The notes under the pieces: generated by a model | The model's database searches: none | What the model was told of the DNA's origin: nothing | Seen by the model: only the letters and a program-made list of their open reading frames with translations | In this document: positions 35,418 to 46,364 of the stretch, piece after piece | How positions within the stretch are numbered: position 1 is the stretch's first letter | Layout of the letters: each line of letters begins with the position of its first letter | Origin: Micrasema longulum | Lineage: Eukaryota; Arthropoda; Insecta; Trichoptera; Brachycentridae | Direction of reading: 5' to 3' | DNA length: 64,000 nt | Assembly: GCA_022494885.1 (NCBI GenBank) | Contig: JAGVSM010003740.1 | Span: 248,001-312,000, forward strand | Translations under genes and position numbers: made by a program

Positions 35418-35762
35418 AACAAAATCTCATACAAATGTTTTTTTTTTTGCGTGGAAAATTCGAGTTTGCTACATATTATTATTTATTGTATTATCGTTGA
35501 GGTATCCAAAATAAAATAATATTACTGGATTAAATACTACTTTTATTTTTGTAAATATATACAGTAGTATACTCAATGTTTTGATAATGTCCTAACAAGA
35601 CGAAACGCGTCACATTGTATATTCTTGTATATATTTTTAAAAATAAAAGTAGAATTTAATTTGGATACTCAATAAAGACATATCATTATGTATATACAAC
35701 AAAATCTTACACAAATGAATGTTGATTTTTTGCGTGGAAAATTTGAGTTTACTGCATATAAT
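35418..35762 (+). repeat. Direct repeat pair flanking a hairpin
   Basis: A unit of about 62 bp (starting AACAAAATCT and containing GCGTGGAAAATTYGAGTTT) occurs at 35418-35480 and 35698-35762, a spacing of 280 bp, around the hairpin at 35537-35652. Confidence 0.7.
35537..35652 (+). ncRNA. Hairpin with hammerhead-like core
   Basis: The outer stem pairs TACTTTTATTTTT with AAAAATAAAAGTA. The inner stem pairs TATA and CAATGT (35568-35579) with ACATTG and TATA (35612-35621). The apex reads TTGATAAT, then GTC/GAC around a 7-nt loop, GAAA, ACGCGT (possible self-complementary helix III) and C. This is a hammerhead layout with a decayed core (TTGATAA in place of CUGANGA), so activity is doubtful. Confidence 0.35.
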
Positions 35763-35890
35763 GTAAATATAAGCATTGGTAAATCTTTTGCTTATGTATT
35801 GTAATCTGGGGCCTGGCGTTCAACGGTCGCTTTGTCCTTCCGAAGCTTTTATGGCACATTTGCTAATTATTAAGTTTTTTTTTTCCACAG

Positions 35891-36243
35891 TGACCCGCGG
35901 TATCATCGTAGGCATGCGCCAGCGACCAGAGCTGGACTCGTCGGAGCTGACGGTGCGCGTGACGCGCCTCGTGCGCTACAGCGGGCCCGGAGGGCGGACC
36001 TACCAGGCCGGCCCCGAGAACAGCGTGGGCCCCACGGCGGAGGAGGCGGACAACGTGTGGTACGCGCGCGTGCACGCCGGCTCCGGGTGCGGCGTGGCGG
36101 CGGGCGCGGGCGAGTTCCTCATCTCCGCGCGCAGGAGGCTCGGCGGGCTGTCCCTGGCGTGCGCGCCGCGGCTCGCCCAGTGGGCCAAGGTGATGGAGAA
36201 GGGAAACAAGCGCGAGACGGCGCAGTGCCAGCTCACCTCCTAG
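35891..36243 (+). CDS. Terminal exon of a gene with NTR (netrin/TIMP)-like C-terminus
   Basis: A textbook 3' splice site (T-rich tract ending CCACAG at 35890) opens a 353-bp exon that stays open to TAG at 36241-36243. The first two bases complete a split codon. The 117 residues contain VRVTRLVRY, a Cys in AGSGCGV, GEFLISARRRLGGLSLACAP, LAQWAKVME and a late Cys (AQCQ). This spacing recalls the second half of NTR modules of netrins and TIMPs, which are secreted. Upstream exons are not recognised, so signal peptide and full domain set are unknown. The exon is extremely GC-rich in an AT-rich region, with G/C at most third codon positions. The NTR assignment is by pattern only; exon status is much firmer than family. 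Confidence 0.7.
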
Positions 36244-37525
36244 ACACACTAGTCTCCTGATACCGATTGCTCCGCGGACGGATCACGATTGTCGAAAACG
36301 AACAATTATCGAACAATCTTGTAAAATAATATCGTCGGCTTCGTTATGAGAATATGCGGTCTGGTCTGACTTTTCTTCATACGAACGTATCCTCGTATTT
36401 TCTCCCTGGATTACGGAACTAGAACGATGATCTTTTTCACTGTCTTATAGAAGCTAGGACTATCCAAAAACCCTCAAAGCGCCCTTAATTATCTACTTGC
36501 TCATTCTACTCCCGTTTTCTATCCCGTTGCTTCTAGAGTTGAGATTACGATGGAATAAGCTTCTTTATGGGTATTTAAAGTCTCTATGCTTTCAGGTTAT
36601 AATATCATACTGCTAAAGCTAGGGTTTCCTAGGACAGCGGTGCCCGTATTTTAACGGCCGTAGTGAAAGGTGATGCGGTGGACAGCCGTCGTAACGATGA
36701 CTAGAGTGTGGTTTCCCAGGAAAACGGTGTTATCAACACCATTTAACACCATTTCCCTATGAAACCACTCTCTAGACGACGTTACGACGGCTTCCCACCG
36801 CATCACCGTTCACTACGGCCGTTAAGATACGGGCACCGCTGTCCTAGGAAACCCTAGCTTTATGGTGCCAATTTGAAAACGTCATATCTTATTTGCTACT
36901 TCAGACTTGAAAACTGATTTATGATTTTACAAAAACAAAGTTTTTTTAACAACAGCGTATCGTTCTTTGTTCTAAGAGACGTCAAATAAAATCAAAATTT
37001 TGTGCCCATTTTGAATACTTAACTAAAAAAAGTTATCGTCTAATCGTTATCGATATTTAAGTCGTTATTCTAAAATAATTATATGAATTCTACTTGCTAC
37101 ACGTAGCGTTAAAGTAAACATCTTTTGATTTTTATTTGACTAACAAAATTAATATTTACTCTCTACCATGGAAAATCGTTTACATTTTATTTCTATAACA
37201 TTTAAATCATGTTTTAATTCCGTATTTTTCATTCGACTTGGTAGCAAGTAATATTTGTGAAAATGTAAATATTATAATTAACATTTTAAAATGCGATCTC
37301 CAACGTATTGTACATATTTGTGGATATAACCACTTATTTCAATAAATTGTTTGACTAAATTACAATTACAAATTAAGGCTTGTTGTAAATAAAATTTAAC
37401 GTTTTATCGAAAGTTCAATTTAAGAAATGTATCTAAAGGAATGTTATAGTATAGCCTTCGAGTAAATTTTATTGTACATAAATTTTGTTAACAAACATAT
37501 ATATTAAATAAATATTTTTTATGGA
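36244..37525 (+). other. Probable 3' UTR of the NTR-like gene
   Basis: No coding capacity. It includes a foldback MITE (36616-36860) and candidate poly(A) signals AATAAA near 37342 and 37507. The extent is inferred. Confidence 0.45.
36616..36860. mobile_element. Foldback MITE with TA target duplication
   Basis: Nearly the whole 245 bp is a palindrome: AAGCTAGGGTTTCCTAGGAC at the left faces its complement ending CCTAGCTT at the right, and pairing continues with few mismatches for about 100 bp on each side. TA flanks both ends, as for Tc1/mariner-type insertions. It lies in the likely 3' UTR of the NTR-like gene, so the transcript would carry a long hairpin. Confidence 0.75.
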
Positions 37526-37529
37526 TTTT

Positions 37530-39595
37530 CAACTTGATTTATTTTATTTCTTTGCTTCAAAGCTTATTTTTAATTTTTAGCTCCCTTATGTAAATACTCG
37601 TTTATGAAATGTAAATTTATTTTTGTAAAAATTCAATTAAGGGTCAAATAAATATATTGTAAGAAGAGGTTTTATATTTTAAGAAAGTAATTTGTACTTA
37701 CAAAAAAATCCTTGAAAAAATATCTTCAAAATATGATGACTACGTTTGTTATGTTTATTTATAAATCTATATACCTACATATATATTTTTAATATGTGAC
37801 TAATATTCTATAAGTCTTGTAGCATTTCGCAAGTAAAAACTTTTTTCTTTCTGTCACATATTATTGTTTTTTAAGACGCAAAACTCACTTGATATTGCGT
37901 CGTGTTGCCATTTATTGTACAGTAGAGTTCTTAGAATCATTCTTAGGCCCGTATTACAATGGGAAGTTAATAGAGTTATTTTCAATCGTTTATAAAGTAA
38001 AATAGATTTTTAAAAAACTAAAATGTGAATATTTGAATAAAAATTTGAACTATGTTTGTCGGTAACATGTAATTGAATATGCTTTGAATAAAAAAATATA
38101 CACATGTTCATACATATCAGTTCAATCGGGGCCCTGGGTAAAGTTAAAGTTTTGTAAAATCGAATTATCCGTATTTCTGTAAATTGAATATTAACATTTT
38201 TTGTTCACGTATTCAACTACAGGTAACCGACTAAGATCTCAGTCCATAAAGACAACTGATAACTGTAGAGTAGTTGACAACTCTGCTAAATTCCCATCGT
38301 AATCGGGGCCTTGTCACTTTTGTTTAATCACACGATTATGTCAATTATCACATTTTAAAAATCAAATATTATTATTTCACTTTACCTGTTGATTTGACTA
38401 GTAAAATCAGTATTGTTTAACCTACAAAATATATCACAAAACTTTATTCAATAAAATGTTAATACGAATTGTAAAATGTGAGAAGCTAAAAATTATTGTT
38501 GCCTTTTACAACGGGGTTCGGAAAACAAAGCGTGTATACATTTAGTTATGTTTTTTACGCATTCATTTTTACTTACAAATGGAAATCAATTGATTATTGA
38601 TGTTTTATTATGTTAATATCAGAGATTTAATAAATAACATATGGCTTTTTAAAAATAACCTTGTATTGTTTAATTAAATTATTTTTGCCATACTTAATAT
38701 TATATTTAATGCATGAATATTTATTTGTGAATTCAAAGTGCCAAACTTGTGCTAAATATTTTATTTATTCTATATTCCTTTAATAAAACATCTAATATTA
38801 CAAATTTGAAAATTTCAGACAAACTTAAATTAAAATCAGACCCCGAAATAAATATTTTTTGCGTAGTTTTTAAATACATTAAGATCTCAGTAATAAAATT
38901 AGTATCGTTTTTAAGGTTTTTGTTTTATATAAATAACAAATTAATATTATCGTGATTCAAAGAATATAATTGTATTTATTGCGAGAAGAGAGTACATCTA
39001 GCGCCAATTTCGAGGTACTTAATACGAAGCAATTACACAACGCGTAATAATATGATGAGATCTTTATATTGAAGGTAAAATGAGTCAAAATTTGTAAAAA
39101 AAAAAAACGGAATTTCAACAAACAAGTTCCATATTTAAAACACCAGTAATAGCAGTGGTTAACTTAAGGGGTGATCAAGGTTTGTTTGACCAGATTAAAA
39201 AATATCTTAAAGCGATAAAGGACCTTCTTGAAAAAGGCTGCATTGAGTGATTTCACACTGCGTAGTATTCTGGCACTGTTTTAAAACATAAAAATAAATC
39301 AATTGCATTCCATCGTGCTGAATTAAGCTTTCGTGTATGTTTTTTAAACATTGTAGTAATGCGAGGGTTCAATGTGGATTTACGACTGCCACTTATATTT
39401 TAGAAAGTTTATTCTATCTGACGTATCGAAATCCATGTTGAAATAATGAAAATATTAAAAAATTAAACAAATCTCGTAACCTTTCTGAAAATTTAGGTTT
39501 TGGAAGCGCACATGAAACTAAACCAATGTTTATTTTCATCAAAATATAAATGAAATATTTTTAGGTAATGCATTAGTTTAAAAAAAAAAAATATT
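37530..39595. other. AT-rich stretch, no supported gene
   Basis: Only short open frames without domains. Nothing else seen. Confidence 0.5.
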
Positions 39596-39597
39596 TC

Positions 39598-40018
39598 ACA
39601 TTGCATAGAACGAGGAAGTTCAGTGGTTTTTTCATTTTTTTATTTATTTGTTAATGGACTATCAAACTAAGATTGTTTTTTTAAATGTAGTACTTTAGTA
39701 GGTATTATGATATTTCATCGCTACGATTTTTAAAGTTTTGTAATTTTTTTATTGCTTCGCCCGTGACGTCACTAATTCTCTTCGATGAGTTGTCTTGATT
39801 GGTGGGTTGGCTGCCCGGAAACCGGAAATCTACCACAGCATTTTATCATTGGTTGATTTAGAAGAACTTGTGACGCCATTTAAGTAGTTAATTTTTATTA
39901 TTTCGTTCATACATTTTAAAGAAACTTCGCTGTAAATGCTCTAATTTTTACCGCGTGTAAAAAAACATTTTTTTAATACTATTTCCCGTAGCGCTGAACT
40001 TCCTCATTCCTGCATTAT
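39598..40018 (+). mobile_element. Non-autonomous DNA element, copy 2 (GGAAATCTRCC family)
   Basis: Imperfect inverted ends: CGAGGAAGTTCAGTGG at the left faces CGCTGAACTTCCTCATTCC at the right. The centre holds CGTGACGTCAC and CCGGAAACCGGAAATCTACC. The partner at 59430-59860 is in the opposite orientation. Confidence 0.5.
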
Positions 40019-40095
40019 GTATAAATATCTACATTTTATTCAAACAATTTAAGGTCTAATGATCTGCCATTGGCCGATTTAAGTGACCACTGTAC

Positions 40096-40358
40096 TCATC
40101 ATCATCATTCCCTTTCCGCACCTAATGGTGCATAGGACACTGCATTAGTACACCAATTGCAGCGTATCTTGATGATTTTTTTGTTACATGATGGTAAGAT
40201 GATTAGTTTTATGCTTCAGTTACCAGTCCAGGGACTATGAAATATTCTAGTGCAAAAACACTCTTTTGAATAAATATTTCATATCCACCATGTCGAGAAT
40301 CGAACCCGAGACCTTTTGCATGGTAGGCAAACGCGCTGACCACTACACCACGAGGCGA
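40096..40358 (-). mobile_element. tRNA-derived SINE, family 2
   Basis: Near full length: (ATC)n tail, CCTTTCCGCACCTAATGGTG, a central AT-rich body, GAGAATCGAACCCGAGACC (B box on the minus strand) and a tRNA-like head ending CACTACACCACGAGGC. Confidence 0.75.
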
Positions 40359-40364
40359 TCACTT

Positions 40365-41580
40365 TACTCACTGTGTGACTTTCACAATTCTGGTGTTTTT
40401 ACATCCACATATCATCGATTCTTCAATTTGTTGATTTTTGTGAACTTGGTTGATTTATTAAAAATTGTATACTAAAAAGGTATACTATATTGTAAATAAA
40501 TATTTCGATGTTGGTGCTTTTAAAGAATTGTGATATGTACATAGATGGAAATATTATATTGTGTTTATTTTAAGAAATAAATATTATTTTTAAGCTACAT
40601 GTCATAATGTAAATAAAAATAGAATTACTCATAAAATTATTTTTGTAGAATTCTTTATGCAAGTACACCGCGCGAGTGTAAGGATTGTAAGGAGTTGTTG
40701 ATTCCAAATTGAAATAAAAATATTTTTTTTATATTTCAAGATTTTTATTTATTTTTTCCCCCAGACCTTATATTTATTATTATTCAGTAAGCTGCTATCA
40801 TAAAAACATAAAGTACCTATTCAATTTTATACTTAAGTCACAGATTTATAACAAATTAAAAGGTGCTATCGTATACACAAAAAGGTACATTTATAATGTT
40901 ATCTCCAGTTACTTTGTTTTTACTTACGTTTTTTATTTGACTGAAATTTGGTTAGTAAATATGGTAAAATAGAAATCGCGTGCAGTTTCAACGAGTGGAA
41001 TATTCTAATTTATTGGCTAATCGGTTCCATAATCGAAAGGAATTTCGGGTTAGCTAGTTTTCCAATACATAATAAGAATAGATATTCGTTTCACGCGAGG
41101 CGGTCTCCATTGGATTTCAAATACTGATCAAATTTTTGAATTCGTAATTATAGACTGAAACTGAACCCAAACCGGGCATCCTAATTCTGCGTATCCACAA
41201 TAAAATGACAAGGATAATAGGTTATCCCAACATATTTGCATGTGGTCTACCTTTTAAGAATTCGAAGGATCTTTGTTTCGCTATGCCTTCGATGGGCGCC
41301 ATTTTGGGGCTATTTCGACGACGTTTAAATTCCTGTGCATTTTTTTATCAATTTCAACTTATGGTCATTCTTCGAACCCTTCCGTAATTACGCATTGTAA
41401 TGGCGCGTAGGGTGTTGCTTAGTACATCAATTACGGCGTATTTACATATAGGTATTATTTGTTTCACGAAATCAGAATGAGGAAGCAAAAAATCACAGTA
41501 TAAAGGGTCAGATGTCTGTCTTATGGGAAACTTGCTTTACAGCGCAGGCGCGGGTTTTAACTGTACAAACAAAAGTAAAC
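40365..41580. other. AT-rich stretch, no supported gene
   Basis: Nothing recognised. Confidence 0.5.
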
Positions 41581-41584
41581 CAAA

Positions 41585-42050
41585 CTATCACGACGTTTCC
41601 CCGTAGGGGTAGGCAGAGATGATAGAACGCCATATCGCTATGTCTTTGCATACAGACCTCGCTACCTCTACATTCTTCTCATGCACGCACGGTGATTATT
41701 CCGACTTTTGACGTATCTTCAAGCATTTGGTCGTACCACCTCATTCTCGGTCTTCCTCGTTTTCTGCATCCATCAACATTCGCGTTGTAAATCTTTTTAG
41801 CCATTCTTTCACTGTCCATTATTTGCTCCACATGTCCAAACCAACGTAACACTCTTTTCTTCATTTTGTCGATAATGCTAGTCTCAGCCTTACACAACGC
41901 ACGGATCTCGACAAATAGTTTTACCACACATTCACTTGAAAGATCGCATTTCGACACCATTCAGCCTACTTTCATCCCCGTTTTTCCAAGTCCATACTTC
42001 GCTCCCATACATCGAGATCAAGGTCGGGACCGGGACTCCATTGTGAACTG
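41585..42050 (-). pseudogene. LINE ORF2 C-terminal fragment
   Basis: Reads SKCDLSSECVVKLFVE, MKKRVLRWFGHVEQ and GCRKRGRPRMRWYDQM, then after frameshifts the IITVRA(CMRR)-type end and a final block like SYPYGETS. Same family as 22755-22970 and 43625-44075. Confidence 0.7.
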
Positions 42051-42104
42051 CTAATTTGGCCTCTCGTCAAAGCGTCAAAGTCAATATTTAAAAAAGTATA
42101 CCGT

Positions 42105-42256
42105 ATTTTACGGACCATAAGACGCATCGGACCGTAAGACGCGCCCCAAAATTAATCGATCAATTTTTAGAAAAAAAATGTTTTGGACGATTAGATGCAC
42201 CCCAATTTTTGGTTGAATTTTCAGAGTAAATAAGTGCGTCGTATGGTCCGAAAAAT
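42105..42256. mobile_element. MITE with ATTTTWCGGACCATA inverted ends
   Basis: ATTTTACGGACCATAAGACG at the left faces CGTCGTATGGTCCGAAAAAT at the right, and an internal GACGC motif recurs. 152 bp, no coding capacity. Confidence 0.6.
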
Positions 42257-42259
42257 GAA

Positions 42260-43155
42260 TGAATTTGTTTATTTCCAAAAAATATAGATATTTGTTTCAC
42301 CTATCATTTTATTAGATAAATATACAACGCCCCGAAAATTGCTTATATATATTTGGAACATGATATTCTTTATACCTTATAGAATATACGTATTTACATA
42401 TATATACAAAAAATACACTCTTCGGTAAATGAGCAATTTTCGGCACCGGCCCTTTTAGATCTAAACCACAGAACATAATTGTTATGGCTATAACTAATAC
42501 CACCAATATTGGAATAAACCTTAAAAAATAAAAATAAAATGTATTTTAGCACACAGCACATTTATTTACCACAAATATTAACAATACTTATGTACATAAT
42601 AAATTATTTCATAAAACATTTTTCGTATAAATAAGCTGGTTACAAATAAATACACATATATATTAACGCTGTAAAAAAACATGAATATTTTTTACACAGA
42701 TAGAACTTCTTTTATTATTTGATGGAAGAGGGAACCAATTATAAGGTATTGATATATTTTTTTAAAATGATTAAGTCAAGGAAAAGTATAAAATAATTAT
42801 TTTTTAATTCATTCACGCTGGATTGCTGTATTTAGAAGATTAGTTATTTATTGTTTTATATTATTTTGTCTTTAAATATACATAATATTATGCAAATTAT
42901 GTTGGTAAAGAATCAATGTATTTTTTGTATTAAATTCATACAGAAGTACAGTCTGTCAAAAAGGAGTAGAAAACAGTAAAAATCAGAACTAAGGGTGATT
43001 TTTATGATGGCAACACCAAATTTGATTGTGGGTGGCTTTTTTGTGATGTTCACAATGATATATTTCATGACTGTTTTTGTGATGATCACGATGATCTTTT
43101 TCATTACTGTTTTTTAAATGTTACCACAAGAAAGCTATAAAAACACTAAACCTTT
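42260..43155. other. AT-rich stretch, no supported gene
   Basis: Nothing recognised. Confidence 0.5.
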
Positions 43156-43160
43156 TAGTA

Positions 43161-43493
43161 TATCGCACCTCCGATAAAAGGGTAGGCAGGTCCGGCAGGT
43201 AGTGTAAACCCAACGAGCCATATGATTTAAATATCTGATTTTGAGTCAAGCACATATTATATAAAGAATAAATTATTATGATATTTTAGATGATTATAAT
43301 GATAATAGTGACAAAATTTTTTTTCCGACAAATTTAATTATATTTTACATCGGCATTGCTTTAAAGGGTGAAAAGAAAAGAAAAAAAAATCAAATGTTTT
43401 GGTTGATTTGAAGATATGTTATTTAAGTTTTTAGTCTCTCCTGGAAATTCTGGATTTTTAAGTTACGACTTATATTTTATCGGATGTGCGATA
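43161..43493. mobile_element. MITE with TATCGCAC inverted ends
   Basis: TATCGCACCTCCGATAAAA at the left faces TTTTATCGGATGTGCGATA at the right, 333 bp in total, with an AT-rich non-coding interior. Confidence 0.55.
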
Positions 43494-43624
43494 TGCCATG
43501 TCTTAATTTCGTAAGTTTGTTCATATATTGTACAACTTCACCGGTCGTACAAATTCACAAGACAAGGTAATAAGAGTAGATTGATTTAAATTATATATTA
43601 TTATATAATATAAATCGACCCTGG

Positions 43625-44075
43625 AGCGAATTATGGACTTGGAAAAACAGAGATGAAAGTAGGCCGAATGCTGTCGAAATGCGATCTATCAGGCGAATGT
43701 GTGGTAAAACTATGTATGATAGGTGCACAAATGTTGAGATCCGTAAATTATGTAAAGCCGAGGATAAGCATTATGGACAAAATTAAGAAAGGAGCTCTGC
43801 GCTGGTTTGGACATGTAGAGCGAATGGACAGCGAAAGAATATTTACAATGCGAATGTTGATGGATGCAGAAATAGAGAAAAACCGAGAAAGACATGGCAT
43901 GACCAAATCCAATAAATACTTGAAGATGGACATGTTGAAAGTCGGAATAATCGGCGCGCGTGCATGAGAAGATGTATGAATGTAGAGAAAGCGAGATCTG
44001 TATGCAAAGATAGCATGTGATGTGGCATTCTATCCTCTCTGACTACCCTTACGGGGAAACGGAGTGATGGTTTGT
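43625..44075 (+). pseudogene. LINE ORF2 C-terminal fragment
   Basis: Reads MLSKCDLSGECVVKL, GALRWFGHVERMDSER, then after a frameshift RACMRRCMNVEKARSV and an end block near PYGETE. A better-preserved relative of 41585-42050 on the opposite strand. Confidence 0.7.
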
Positions 44076-44079
44076 TGTT

Positions 44080-44825
44080 TTTGTTATTTTTAATTATATT
44101 CTTGTGGTTGTTTTCAAGGAAAAATCCTGCAAAAGGAAATCGAGTGGAGATTAGTCGGCCTCATTGTATACTGGTTAGTGTGTTTGCCAGCCATTAAACA
44201 AATAAAAATAAACCGCCGTGTGTAATTTTATCGCAACGTTTTACTATTTTATGAAATGGGCTTATCAATATTGAATTACATCCTAGTTTTAAGGAATACC
44301 AACATCACTTCGCTGTCTCGTATGTTATGTTCAGTGCCCTCCATTAATTTGTAATTTTTTTTGACAACTGCAACCTTTAAAACCTAAAAGATTTTTAACT
44401 ACCAAATACAAGTTATTTGTATCATACAAAATCATTCCAAAGACACAGAGCATATTAAATAATCTTTTTATATGAATTTGCAAAAAAAAAAGCATTAAAA
44501 GGTAAACCAAAGAGACATTGGGATTTTCTATTCTAAAACGTTTTGGCATTAATTTTTTTAAGTTTTTTACTATAAATATGGAGGTTATGTGCCTACGTCA
44601 AAAAAAATGTTGTTTGAGGTTTTTTTTCTGCAGCAAATAAAAAAAATACCCAAGTCAACAAAGGCATTTCTTTCACAAATAAAAATAACAAGTTTATTTG
44701 TGCAAACCTAGGTAAGGTAGTGTAATTTTTACATGAAAAATCTCAACATCTCTATGGCTTAAAAAGCAAAATAGGCATTTCTCGCCATAAAATATGCAGA
44801 AGAACTATTTTTCAATACGGTTTTA
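44080..44825. other. AT-rich stretch, no supported gene
   Basis: Nothing recognised. Confidence 0.5.
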
Positions 44826-44827
44826 AC

Positions 44828-45020
44828 GGCGGCCTCCGTGGTGTAGTGGTCAAGACGCTTGACTCACGCACGGAAGGTTCCGGGTTCGATTCCCGGTGAG
44901 AACACAAAAATTAAAAATGTGATTTTTCTCAAGCCTGGTTGTTCTGTAATGTAATTCACCACTGTAATTGGGCCTTCTGGCCGGTTGTGGTGCAAAAAAA
45001 TGAAATGAAATGAAAATATT
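44828..45020 (+). mobile_element. tRNA-derived SINE, family 1, intact-looking
   Basis: Starts with a tRNA-like head carrying TGGTGTAGTGGTC (A-box-like) and GGTTCGATTCC (perfect B box), continues with a family-specific body (GGGCCTTCTGGCCGGTTGTG) and ends in an A-rich (TGAAA)n tail. Copies on the minus strand at 58386-58573 and 62893-63070. Confidence 0.8.
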
Positions 45021-45497
45021 TTTCTGACGAGATGACAGACTTTTGCTTCACGGGTGCTTTCTAATGCCTGAATCATTTTGACTAAACTCTCTAGTATTGA
45101 CCCCCACATATATAATATGACTGGATATCATTAGACCAAGTGTAGAAATACTGCATTACGCACCCTGCAAGAAAGTTTGAGATTTTATTTTGTTTGGCAC
45201 AGCATTTAAGAAGTGTAAAAATTCATGAAAACAGGTGTACATAATATTATAAAGATATTGGTGATGATTTTCACATTATGTCAGCCGAAGTCAGAAAAGA
45301 AAACACAAAAAGCAGTCAGTTCCTCTAACTGCATACAGTTCATTAAATTCTTTAATAAACCTTTGCTCATGTGTGAGACCGAACGTTTTCAAATAAAATC
45401 ACTGTTCACTAACACATTAACATAGGCTTAATAAACATCCAAACGCATTTTATATGTCTATGTACCCAACTACTTACTAATTTTCAGCTTAGTGCAA

Positions 45498-45955
45498 GTC
45501 ACTGATCATCATCGTTCCCCTAAAAAGCATATAATGGTATATAGGGCACTGTATCGGTACACCAATCTCAGTGTATCTTGATCATTTTTGTAACACAAAG
45601 GTAAGATGATCAGTCTTTTTATTAGTCTGGCGACAATAAAATATTCTAGTGTAAAAACAACTCTTTAGATGAATACTTCGCATCAATGCATTGTATTTAA
45701 AAAAAAAAAATAATTATATCTGTTAATGAATTGTTTTTTTAAATATAGATAATATTATATAAGGTGGTATAAATATAAATCTCCACCAACAAGCTACAAA
45801 AAGTGGCTTGGTGGGATTTTAGTTTTAGTAAAAATATAAAAATTGAAATGTTAAAACTGTAAAAATGTATAATTATATTCATAAAAAAAATAAAATCCTG
45901 CCTGGAATTGCATGAGTCCTGTTGCATGGTAGGCAAACGAGCTGACCGTAAACTA
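45498..45955 (-). mobile_element. SINE family 2 split by a LINE insertion
   Basis: 45498-45690 and 45898-45955 are the two parts of one SINE-2 copy (GTATATAGGGCACTGTATCG; later TTGCATGGTAGGCAAACGAG). Between them sits a truncated LINE 3' end. Confidence 0.7.
45700..45896 (+). mobile_element. 5'-truncated 3' end of the palindrome LINE family
   Basis: Matches 8048-8198: CAACAAGCTACAAAAAGTGG, GGGATTTTAGTTTTAGTAAA, then GTAAAAATGTATAATTAT and an A-rich tail. It shows that the LINE family is dispersed in this region, and it is nested in a SINE. Confidence 0.8.
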
Positions 45956-46129
45956 TAAAAAAAACTATTTATTTGATTAAATGTTTCAAGTATCTACTCA
46001 TTTAGAAATAGTTAAATTGAAAAAAGTCATATTAAAGTCAAATAAAAAACAAGAAGCTAAAGAAAAAGTTACTATACGTGCACACAACCAGGGCACAATT
46101 TTTTTAAACGCACATTTCGTTAGATACAA

Positions 46130-46360
46130 CAATTTGCGGTTGCTAGCCCTATAGGAAGGAATGCTCTCCCAGCAGAAGTAGGAAACTGTAAGAGTGATGA
46201 AGAGATCTTTTGGAAAAAATATAGAACCCACCTGTTCTCTAAATCATAATTTTTACATTAATTTTAAGACAAACTGAATTCATTACTACAAAGAAACTTT
46301 TGTAAAGTTCCCTTGATGTTATTATATAACCGCAATGATGCCATATAAGTTTTAACAAAA
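46130..46360 (+). pseudogene. LINE ORF2 end and 3' tail, CGCC-hairpin family
   Basis: RNALPAEVGNCKSDEEIFWK matches the LINE end at 34890-35215. The tail is eroded (GTAAAGTTCCCTTGATGTTA). Confidence 0.6.
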
Positions 46361-46364
46361 ACAA

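Noticed and set aside
35863..36249. 128-codon minus-strand frame over the NTR-like exon
   Set aside because: GC-rich coding sequence often leaves the opposite strand open. The plus strand has the splice acceptor and the domain-like pattern.
44828..44902. tRNA gene
   Set aside because: A-box- and B-box-like sequences are present, but the unit continues into a family-specific body with an A-rich tail and recurs at 58386-58573 and 62893-63070, so it is a SINE head.
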